From positions 1 through 11,348 of the forward strand of contig JASGDB010000110.1 in the NCBI GenBank assembly GCA_049841315.1: 11,348 bases of DNA, given 5' to 3'. The position numbers and the translations under genes are program-made. Source of the DNA: JASGDB01 sp049841315. Its GTDB lineage: Bacteria; Bacteroidota; Bacteroidia; Flavobacteriales; Weeksellaceae. Each line of letters opens with the position of its first letter. Position 1 is the stretch's first letter. Shown one piece after another: positions 5,571 through 11,348 of this stretch. The notes beneath the pieces were generated by a model. That model saw only the letters and a list, made by a program, of their open reading frames with translations, was not told the origin of the DNA and did not search any database.

Positions 5571-6845
5571 ATGGAATTATACTATTCATTTTCCGTATTA
5601 ATCGTGTTGGCATCGTTTTTTGCGTATCTCAACTATCGTGTTTTGAAACTTCCGAATACTATCGGAATTATGGTGATTGCGATAGTTGTTTCGGTCATTT
5701 TGGTGGCATCGGGCGACAATTTTCTGCCGGAAACCACCACGAATCTTACCAAATTGGTAAACAGTTTTGATTTTACCGAAATTCTGATGGGAGCGATGCT
5801 CAATTTCCTTTTGTTTGCCGGCGGAATCCACATCAACATCAAGGATTTGAAAGAGCAGTTTGTGCCGGTTGTGATTTTTTCCACCGTTGGCGTGATAATT
5901 TCCACGTTTGCAGTAGGTTTCGGCGTTTATTATCTTTTGCCGTTTGTCGGGATTAAAATTCCGTTTTTGTATTGTCTGGTTTTCGGAGCGTTGATTTCGC
6001 CGACCGACCCGGTTGCGGTTTTGAGTATTTTGAAAAAAGCCAATGTTACCAAATCTCTGGAAACGAAAGTTGCCGGAGAATCGCTTTTCAATGACGGAAT
6101 GGCGGTGGTGGTTTTTACCGTGATTTTGCAGTTGGCAATCGGGAAAGACGTGGATTTGACGGCAGAAAACATCGGATTTTTACTCTTGAAAGAAGCAGGA
6201 GGCGGACTGTTTTTGGGCGTTCTTTTGGGATTTTCGGCTTCCAGAGCGATGAGAATGGTTGACGATTATATTATTTCCGTACTCATCACATTATCAGTCG
6301 TTATGGGCGGTTATCTGATTGCTCACGAACTGCATTTTTCCGCACCTTTGGCGATGGTTGCAGCGGGACTTTTTATGGGAAATTTCAATGTAAGGTTCAA
6401 AATGAAATCCGAAACGCAGGATTATCTCATCAAATTCTGGGAACTGACGGACGAGATTATGAATGCCGTTTTGTTCCTGTTCATCGGGTTTCAGTTGCTA
6501 CTCATCAAAGATTTGAACGAATATCTGGTTGCGGGCGGAATTTGTATCTTAATCGTTCTCATTGCACGTTGGATTTCCATTTTTTTCCCGACAAAATTTA
6601 TGAGCATCAAAACGAGATTCAATCCGCAAACCGTGAAAGTTTTGGTTTGGGGCGGAATCCGGGGCGGTGTTTCCATTGCGTTGGCGTTGTCCGTTCCGAA
6701 GAATGATTACAGCGATGCTATCATCAGTATTACGTATTGCGTGGTGGTGTTTTCCATTATCGTTCAAGGACTTACGATTGAAAAAGTTGCCAATCCGAAG
6801 AAAATTGTAGCGGAGGAAAAGGAAATGGAATTTACCGAAGAATAA
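5571..6845 (+). CDS. Cation/proton antiporter, CPA1 (NhaP-like) family
   Basis: This is an inner-membrane antiporter that exchanges cytoplasmic Na+ (or K+) for protons and so serves pH and salt homeostasis. The 424-residue product is strongly hydrophobic with about 11-13 membrane segments. It has the core signatures of the NhaP/NHE branch: SPTDPVAV (143-150) with the unwound-helix TDP at 145-147, GESLFNDGMAVVVF (169-182) with the ion-binding Asn174-Asp175 pair typical of electroneutral CPA1 transporters, and GGIRGG (361-366) with the conserved Arg364. A short charged tail (KKIVAEEKEMEFTEE) is cytoplasmic by prediction. There is no C-terminal regulatory (TrkA-type) domain. The ATG at 5571 begins just before the first membrane helix, with no Shine-Dalgarno, as usual in this phylum. 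Ion preference cannot be told from the sequence. Confidence 0.92.
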   Translation: MELYYSFSVLIVLASFFAYLNYRVLKLPNTIGIMVIAIVVSVILVASGDNFLPETTTNLTKLVNSFDFTEILMGAMLNFLLFAGGIHINIKDLKEQFVPVVIFSTVGVIISTFAVGFGVYYLLPFVGIKIPFLYCLVFGALISPTDPVAVLSILKKANVTKSLETKVAGESLFNDGMAVVVFTVILQLAIGKDVDLTAENIGFLLLKEAGGGLFLGVLLGFSASRAMRMVDDYIISVLITLSVVMGGYLIAHELHFSAPLAMVAAGLFMGNFNVRFKMKSETQDYLIKFWELTDEIMNAVLFLFIGFQLLLIKDLNEYLVAGGICILIVLIARWISIFFPTKFMSIKTRFNPQTVKVLVWGGIRGGVSIALALSVPKNDYSDAIISITYCVVVFSIIVQGLTIEKVANPKKIVAEEKEMEFTEE

Positions 6846-6863
6846 ATTAATGATTTTTTGAAA

Positions 6864-6888
6864 GCGGCGAAGCCGCGACATATTGGTA
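6864..6888. repeat. Hairpin repeat copy 1 (stem plus GACATATTGGTA)
   Basis: Stem GCGGC (6864-6868) and GCCGC (6872-6876) closes a GAA loop and is followed by GACATATTGGTA (6877-6888); GAAA precedes it. A second copy lies 51 bases further on with a different stem but the same loop and tail. It sits in the spacer between the antiporter and the DNA glycosylase. Confidence 0.7.
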
Positions 6889-6914
6889 GAAAACAATACC
6901 ATATTTTGAAAGAA

Positions 6915-6939
6915 GCTCCGAAGGAGCGACATATTGGTA
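6915..6939. repeat. Hairpin repeat copy 2 (covarying stem)
   Basis: Stem GCTCC (6915-6919) and GGAGC (6923-6927) closes the same GAA loop and is followed by the same twelve-base GACATATTGGTA (6928-6939). Two of the five stem pairs differ from copy 1, and each change is compensated in the other arm, so pairing is preserved while the sequence changes. The copy ends five bases before the start codon of the next gene, placing it in that gene's leader. Confidence 0.7.
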
Positions 6940-6944
6940 ATAAA

Positions 6945-7661
6945 ATGACAATTTTTAATCAAATTCTCGAAGCATTAACCGATTTATCCATTCCCGAAAA
7001 AGCCGAATTTCTCCCGAAATTCTTCAAAACCGGAAAAGGAGAATACGCGGAAGGCGATAAATTTCTGGGCGTAACCGTTCCCGACAGCAGAAAGGTGGCG
7101 AAAGATTTCGCTCCGAAAACGGATTTTGCAGATATTCAGGAAATTATAAAATCGCAATTTCACGAGATGCGTTTGGTTGCTTTGCTGATTCTGATTCAGA
7201 AATTTGAAAAATCAAAAGATAAAAATGAGCAAAAGAAAATCGTTGATTTTTACCTGAAAAACACAAAATACATCAACAACTGGGATTTGGTGGATTTGTC
7301 CTGCTACAAAATTTTAGGAAAATATTGTTTTGAAAACGATAAACCCGAAATTCTGAGAACCCTTTCCGATTCCGAAAATATGTGGGAAAAACGCATTGCG
7401 ATTGTCGGAACAATGTTTTACATCAAAAAAGGAAAATTTGATTTAACAAAAGAATTTGCTTTGAAAAACCTGCATCATTCCCACGATTTGATGCACAAAG
7501 CCAACGGCTGGCTTCTGCGTGAAATGGGAAAAAAGAACGAAAAAGAACTTCTGGATTTCCTGAAAAAACATTACAAAACAATGCCGAGAACCACTTTACG
7601 ATACGCCATTGAAAAATTAGATGAAAATTTGCGGCAGGATTTCCTGAAAGGAAGAATATAA
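6945..7661 (+). CDS. DNA alkylation repair protein, AlkD-like glycosylase
   Basis: AlkD-type HEAT-repeat glycosylases remove N3- and N7-alkylated, positively charged purines from DNA. The 238-residue protein is helical throughout. It carries the family pattern: NWDLVD (112-117), MWEKR (146-150), NGWLLREMGK (188-196) and MPRTTLRYAIEKL (213-225). Trp113, Asp117, Arg150 and Trp189 appear to correspond to the DNA-cradling Trp109, catalytic Asp113, Arg148 and Trp187 of Bacillus cereus AlkD. I chose ATG 6945 rather than the in-frame ATG at 6858, because the extra 29 residues would be translated from the two hairpin repeats (they contain RHIG twice) and resemble nothing in the family. The ALK function is inferred by family; activity of the Bacteroidota branch has not been shown here. 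Confidence 0.88.
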   Translation: MTIFNQILEALTDLSIPEKAEFLPKFFKTGKGEYAEGDKFLGVTVPDSRKVAKDFAPKTDFADIQEIIKSQFHEMRLVALLILIQKFEKSKDKNEQKKIVDFYLKNTKYINNWDLVDLSCYKILGKYCFENDKPEILRTLSDSENMWEKRIAIVGTMFYIKKGKFDLTKEFALKNLHHSHDLMHKANGWLLREMGKKNEKELLDFLKKHYKTMPRTTLRYAIEKLDENLRQDFLKGRI

Positions 7662-7727
7662 TTATTTCTGAAATTTTTTTGTAACAAATTGCCGGTGCAT
7701 TGAACTAATTATTAAAATCAAAAAAAA

Positions 7728-8624
7728 ATGAAAAAGCTGTTTTCTATCTTAACTCTAACGCTGTTTTTTGCGCTGAATTCTCAGGTAACAGCGAATCGTT
7801 TCTTCTACGAACTGAATTTCAAACCTAAAAAAGATTCTGCAAAAATGGATAAGGTAATGACGATTCTCGATATTACGAACGACAAGTCTATCTACAGGGA
7901 TTTTACATGGGTAGCCCAGGATTCACTCATCAAATCAGAAGTTGAATCTATGCAAAAATCCGGAGTATTTCGGGATATGTCTAAAATTATGAAAATACCT
8001 AAGTTTGGATTTAAAGTTGAAAAACTTTATCCAGATATGAAAGTTATTTATGAAGAAGGCATGCAAAATGGCTTTACGCCAATGAAAATGGGATATGTAG
8101 ACGATACGAAATTTAATTGGAATATTTCTACTGAAAAACAAAAAATAGGCGAATACAATACTCAGAAAGCAACAACAGAGTTTGGAGGGAGAAATTGGGT
8201 TGCGTGGTTCTGTGCAGATTTGCCTTTTCAGGATGGACCGTATAAATTCCACGGATTGCCGGGGCTTATCATAAAAATCGAAGATGATGGACAAAATTAT
8301 TCATGGGAATTAAAGGGAAACCGAAAAGTGGAAAATTTTGAAGAACTTTCTTATGTTGAAAAGATTGCTCCGGGGGGAGAGTCAAAAAGAATTGATGTCT
8401 CTAGAGAAAAATTTGAGTCTTCTATGGCTAATTTCAAGAAAGACCCATTCGCAACAATCCGACCAATGTTGAGTCCAGAAATGCTATCTCAAAAAATACC
8501 CGGAAGCGATATGAATATCGGAGATATGGTAAAACAACAAGAAAAAATGCTTAGAGATTTCTTTAATGCTAATGACAACCCGATAGAAATTCCCGCAAAT
8601 TTACCCGCGAAAAAGAAAAAATAA
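7728..8624 (+). CDS. GLPGLI family secreted protein
   Basis: The signature hexapeptide GLPGLI is at residues 176-181, inside PYKFHGLPGLIIKIED, and defines a family largely restricted to Bacteroidota whose function is unknown. The N-terminus MKKLFSILTLTLFFALNSQVTA is a Sec signal peptide, probably cut after VTA (residue 22), so the protein is periplasmic or outer-membrane associated. The mature part looks beta-rich, with an aromatic WVAWFCADLPF segment just before the signature and a helical, lysine-rich tail ending KKKK. At 298 residues it is typical for the family. It starts 66 bases after the glycosylase gene and is followed by a strong terminator. I can see no neighbour that suggests a partner such as a TonB-dependent receptor, although members are sometimes found beside them. 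Confidence 0.88.
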   Translation: MKKLFSILTLTLFFALNSQVTANRFFYELNFKPKKDSAKMDKVMTILDITNDKSIYRDFTWVAQDSLIKSEVESMQKSGVFRDMSKIMKIPKFGFKVEKLYPDMKVIYEEGMQNGFTPMKMGYVDDTKFNWNISTEKQKIGEYNTQKATTEFGGRNWVAWFCADLPFQDGPYKFHGLPGLIIKIEDDGQNYSWELKGNRKVENFEELSYVEKIAPGGESKRIDVSREKFESSMANFKKDPFATIRPMLSPEMLSQKIPGSDMNIGDMVKQQEKMLRDFFNANDNPIEIPANLPAKKKK

Positions 8625-8653
8625 ACATTCTTATTCCATTCAATATTGTATTG

Positions 8654-8686
8654 AAAAAGCCGAAAGTTTAGCTTTCGGCTTTTTTT
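8654..8686. terminator. Bidirectional intrinsic terminator between convergent genes
   Basis: AGCCGAAAG (8658-8666) pairs with CTTTCGGCT (8672-8680) across loop TTTAG. Five A (8654-8658) precede the stem and a T run (8680-8686) follows it, so it has the right form on both strands. It lies 30 bases after the GLPGLI stop and just before the end of the minus-strand hydrolase gene, serving both. Confidence 0.9.
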
Positions 8687-8692
8687 GTATGG

Positions 8693-9835
8693 TTAAAAAT
8701 TCTCCGCAATCTGTTCAACCATCAGCTCGGTTAATTTCGGATGTCCTTTTTCTGTTGTTTCCACATTTTCGTCGCTTCCGGTCCTTACTATAACGAGTTG
8801 TTTTTCAGGAACAATGATGATATATTGCCCGAGAATCCCCCAGAAATAATAATACGGATATTTGAAATCGTTATTAATCCAGACAGAATATCCGTAAATG
8901 CCCTTGGATTCTTTCGTCGGCGTTCTCATTCTGTCGAGATAGTTTTTGCTGATGAGCTGTATGGAATCCGCTTTTCCGTCGTTCAGCATGAGCTGTCCGA
9001 GTTTTGCGTAATCCCTCGCATTGGACTGGATACAGCAGAATGTTTTTTCCATTTCATAGTCGTCGGTAGTCCATTCGGCGTTGTGTTCCATTCCGAGAGG
9101 TGTCCATAATTTTTGGGAAGCGTAGGAAGCAAGCGGCTGATTGACGGCTTTTCTTACCGCAAATCCCAAAAGCTGTGTCGCTCCGCTTTGGTATTCAAAT
9201 TTTTTTCCGGGCATTTCTTTGAAACCTTTCATCAGAACAGCTTTCCCGAGATTATCTCCGTAATAGGCTTTTGCATTCGGCGTGAAAGGATTTTGGTATT
9301 CTTCGTTCCAGTCCAGCCCCGCTTCCATGGTCGCGAGGTCTTTCAGGGTAACATTTTTCCCGAAATCCACATCAGCATAATTTTCATAAAAATCGGAAAG
9401 AAGCTGGTTTTCGCTTTTAATTTTCCCATCGTCAATCGCCATTCCCAAAAGCAGTGCAGTAACGGTTTTCGCCATGGAAAAAGAATTGGTTTGGGATTGA
9501 GCATTATAGCCTTCCCAATATTGTTCGTGTAGTAATTTTCCGTTTTTGATGACAATCAAAGCTGCGGAATTGGTTCTTGTCAGTTCATCCGATAAAGTTT
9601 TCGGTAATGCTTTTTTGTTGTAAAGAGCATCTTTTGCCCATGGTTTTGACCTGGCAGCAAGAATGACATTGGATTTGAACAGTTTTCCGTCGTCAATCGT
9701 TGCCGAAGTTTCTCCGCGGAGATAGGTTTTGGCAAGAGCTTTAAAAAGGTAATCGTATCCGAAAGCATACGCTGCCGCAACAAGCCCAGCCAGAGAAATG
9801 ACAAAATATTGTAAGATTTTAGTGAAGATTTTCAT
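8693..9835 (-). CDS. Membrane-anchored serine hydrolase, class C beta-lactamase-like
   Basis: This belongs to the penicillin-binding protein/class C beta-lactamase-like serine hydrolase superfamily, whose members include esterases, DD-peptidases and amide hydrolases. In the 380 residues the catalytic SxxK is Ser120-Met-Ala-Lys123 (NSFSMAKTV). The second motif is Tyr215-Gln-Ser217 in FEYQSGATQLLG, with Ser where true beta-lactamases have Asn. WGILGQ (332-337) takes the place of the KTG/HxG strand. SMAK plus Y-x-S-G resembles the esterase and 6-aminohexanoate-dimer hydrolase branch more than drug-resistance enzymes, so I would not call it a resistance gene. Residues 8-26 form one hydrophobic helix, making it probably anchored in the membrane with the enzyme in the periplasm. 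The start at 9835 is divergent from the metalloprotease gene. The substrate is unknown. Confidence 0.88.
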   Translation of the reverse strand: MKIFTKILQYFVISLAGLVAAAYAFGYDYLFKALAKTYLRGETSATIDDGKLFKSNVILAARSKPWAKDALYNKKALPKTLSDELTRTNSAALIVIKNGKLLHEQYWEGYNAQSQTNSFSMAKTVTALLLGMAIDDGKIKSENQLLSDFYENYADVDFGKNVTLKDLATMEAGLDWNEEYQNPFTPNAKAYYGDNLGKAVLMKGFKEMPGKKFEYQSGATQLLGFAVRKAVNQPLASYASQKLWTPLGMEHNAEWTTDDYEMEKTFCCIQSNARDYAKLGQLMLNDGKADSIQLISKNYLDRMRTPTKESKGIYGYSVWINNDFKYPYYYFWGILGQYIIIVPEKQLVIVRTGSDENVETTEKGHPKLTELMVEQIAENF

Positions 9836-9890
9836 AGCGGTATTTTTTTAAAATATAAACACTTTACAATCACCGAATTTACTAAAAATG

Positions 9891-9898
9891 TAACTTTG
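9891..9898 (+). promoter_or_regulatory. -7 promoter box for the metalloprotease gene
   Basis: TAACTTTG matches the Bacteroidota -7 consensus TAnnTTTG. It lies in the divergent intergenic region and would start transcription around 9903-9906, giving a very short leader. It overlaps the in-frame ATG at 9896, so that ATG cannot be the start on this transcript. No clear -33 TTG is seen at the proper distance. Confidence 0.5.
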
Positions 9899-9916
9899 CA
9901 ACCAATACTTTTTACA

Positions 9917-11215
9917 ATGATGAAAAAAATACTGTTTGGGTTTGTTCTTTTCTTTCATATTTCGGCGTACACACAATCGTATCTCCCTATTGATACAGCG
10001 GATTACGCGATGAGAAAAGAATTTTTGACGGCATTCAAAAAAAGAAATGAAGAATACATCAAAACACAGAAAGCCAGACATTCCGGGAGAGTGGCCAACG
10101 AAGTCAGCAAACACTATACGGAATATTTCAAGGATTTTGAAAAAGAAATAAAAAACAAAGATTACGCATTCCGAACACCTTTTAACGAAATGCTGAACGA
10201 CATTCTTGCCAAACTGATGAGCGGAAATCCGCAGATTCCTTCCGATATGAAAATTCTGATTGCAAAGGACAATACACCCAACGCTTCCTGCCTTCCGGAC
10301 GGCACTTTCATCATTCACATGGGACTGTTCAACTGGATGGATAATGAGGAACAAATCGCTTCCGTTCTTTCCCACGAAATTGCCCATAAACTGAAAGAAC
10401 ATTCCCTGAACAGCATCATCGCCAATCTTCAGGAAGAAAAAAAGGATACGGAAAAAGTAAAAGAGATTAAAACCAGCACCGTCAACCGCTACGATAAGGC
10501 TTTCGATGTGCTGAAAGACAGGCTGTACCGCCAGCAGGGAAAAAGCCGTAAACATGAGATACAGGCAGATTCTTTAGGATACGTTCTGTACAGCAAAGCC
10601 GGATTCAAAAAATCGGAATTTATTAATGCGATGAAAAATCTCCGTGATTTCGATTCGATTTCCCCTCGGGTTCTGAAAGAGGAAACTTACCGCAAATTAT
10701 ACACGCTTCCGAATCTTCCGTTCAAGGACAAATGGCTGAAAGGTGAAGATTTTTCGCTGTACAACTATGATTTTTATAAAGAAAAATTAGACAAAGATTC
10801 TCTGTCTTCGCATCCGGAATTTACAGAAAGAATTTCCGAAATGGAAAAATATTTTCTTGAGCTGAAAACGGAAGAAGCATCCGGTGAAGCGTCCGAAGGG
10901 TTTAAAAATCTTAGAAAAACTGCCAAAATGGAAATCCTTCCAAATTTCTATCAGTCGGAGGATTACGGAGTGGGAATTTATGTGGCGATGCAGATGATTC
11001 AGGATGAATTTGAGGAAGGCTATGTGAAATCATGGATTGGAAAATTCTTCGGAAAAATCCGTGACGGCAGGAAAAATTATAACCTCAACCGCTATCTCGA
11101 CCGCGTAGACCCGAAAAAGCAGAGTGAAAGCTATCAGCAGTTCCTCGGTTTTATGTGGAATCTGAACCTTGACGAAATCAGTTCGTTTGCGGATTATTAT
11201 CAAAAAAAACCTTGA
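9917..11215 (+). CDS. Secreted M48-type zinc metalloprotease
   Basis: M48 peptidases are zinc-dependent endopeptidases that handle misfolded or envelope proteins. From the ATG at 9917 the protein has 432 residues. HEIAH (153-157) supplies two zinc-binding His and the catalytic Glu. The third ligand is Glu214 in KHEIQADSLG, with Asp218 completing the usual ExxxD. The N-terminus MMKKILFGFVLFFHISAYTQS is a signal peptide, probably cleaved near AYTQS, so the enzyme acts in the periplasm or outside the cell, unlike membrane-embedded HtpX. The second half (after about 250) is a helical, charged region with no TPR pattern I can recognise. I rejected the in-frame ATG at 9896 because it lies in the promoter box and adds MQPILFT ahead of a clean signal peptide; ATG 9920 is an equally good start. 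The physiological substrate is unknown. Confidence 0.88.
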   Translation: MMKKILFGFVLFFHISAYTQSYLPIDTADYAMRKEFLTAFKKRNEEYIKTQKARHSGRVANEVSKHYTEYFKDFEKEIKNKDYAFRTPFNEMLNDILAKLMSGNPQIPSDMKILIAKDNTPNASCLPDGTFIIHMGLFNWMDNEEQIASVLSHEIAHKLKEHSLNSIIANLQEEKKDTEKVKEIKTSTVNRYDKAFDVLKDRLYRQQGKSRKHEIQADSLGYVLYSKAGFKKSEFINAMKNLRDFDSISPRVLKEETYRKLYTLPNLPFKDKWLKGEDFSLYNYDFYKEKLDKDSLSSHPEFTERISEMEKYFLELKTEEASGEASEGFKNLRKTAKMEILPNFYQSEDYGVGIYVAMQMIQDEFEEGYVKSWIGKFFGKIRDGRKNYNLNRYLDRVDPKKQSESYQQFLGFMWNLNLDEISSFADYYQKKP

Positions 11216-11270
11216 AAAAACTTTTTTGGCTCTTCGCCATTTTGTATGGAAAAAAAATATCCATATTATT

Positions 11271-11348
11271 TTAAAATGACATCGGAAACGGAGGCGTTAA
11301 AAATTTTAAAGAATTTTCGTTAAGAAATTTCCACTGTTCGAGGGCGGG
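11271..11348 (-). CDS. Possible C-terminal end of a minus-strand reading frame (partial)
   Basis: On the minus strand an open frame enters from the window edge and runs 25 codons to a TAA at 11273-11271, reading PALEQWKFLNENSLK and ending PPFPMSF. There is too little to identify, and it may be repeat-derived spacer DNA rather than a gene. It would be convergent with the metalloprotease gene, whose stop lies 55 bases away. Between them A6-C-T6 (11214-11227 region) and a small TGGC/GCCA hairpin are visible, a weak terminator at best. Confidence 0.15.
   Translation of the reverse strand, partial: PALEQWKFLNENSLKFLTPPFPMSF

Noticed and set aside
8741..9532. Plus-strand open frames of 122 and 139 codons
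   Set aside because: They lie entirely over the minus-strand serine hydrolase, which has complete catalytic motifs; their products are Phe/Ile-rich without any domain.
8693..9835. Antibiotic-resistance beta-lactamase
   Set aside because: The second motif is Tyr-Gln-Ser rather than Tyr-x-Asn, there is no KTG, and the context is a chromosomal housekeeping region; an esterase/amidase-like hydrolase is more likely.
9891..9919. Metalloprotease start at ATG 9896
   Set aside because: It overlaps the TAACTTTG promoter box and places residues ahead of an otherwise standard signal peptide beginning at 9917 or 9920.
9848..10555. Minus-strand open frame of 235 codons
   Set aside because: It is antisense to the metalloprotease with its HEIAH site and has a Phe- and Cys-rich composition typical of a shadow frame.

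Overview
The window reads like a chromosomal segment of a Bacteroidota bacterium, most likely a flavobacterium close to Chryseobacterium (Weeksellaceae). The signs are a GLPGLI-family secreted protein, matches to the Bacteroidota -7 promoter box TAnnTTTG, almost no Shine-Dalgarno sites, A/T-rich spacers and several short dispersed hairpin repeats between genes. The genus is inference from gene content; no rRNA gene is present to test it.

Layout. An A/T-rich spacer with a hairpin repeat and an intrinsic terminator (1-267) leads to hflX, a ribosome-associated GTPase gene (268-1479). Next comes a compact three-gene restriction-modification operon: a C5-cytosine DNA methyltransferase (1668-2723), a PD-(D/E)XK-type restriction endonuclease (2725-4173) and an N6-adenine-type DNA methyltransferase (4181-4942). 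A small unknown gene (5106-5468), a perfect 33-bp palindrome, a CPA1-type Na+/H+ antiporter (5571-6845), a pair of diverged hairpin repeats, an AlkD-like DNA glycosylase (6945-7661) and a secreted GLPGLI protein (7728-8624) follow on the plus strand. A bidirectional terminator separates these from a minus-strand serine hydrolase (8693-9835). That gene diverges from a secreted M48-type zinc metalloprotease (9917-11215).

The main discovery is at the restriction-modification operon. The last 92 bases of hflX that lie inside its reading frame (1378-1469) are repeated, by base-by-base reading without a mismatch, at 4936-5027 immediately after the second methyltransferase. The operon therefore sits between long direct repeats made from the 3' end of hflX. 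The left copy completes HflX with a new acidic tail. The right copy is an orphan fragment that carries the probable ancestral end of HflX and even supplies the stop codon of the adenine methyltransferase. No integrase, transposase, tRNA or terminal inverted repeat is visible. The arrangement fits 'insertion with long target duplication', a mode proposed by Kobayashi and colleagues for mobile restriction-modification units, and it predicts that recombination between the repeats would excise the operon cleanly.

The three genes probably form one Type II, perhaps Type IIS, system acting on an asymmetric site: one methyltransferase protects a cytosine on one strand and the other an adenine on the opposite strand. 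The rest of the window is ordinary chromosomal housekeeping and cell-envelope material.
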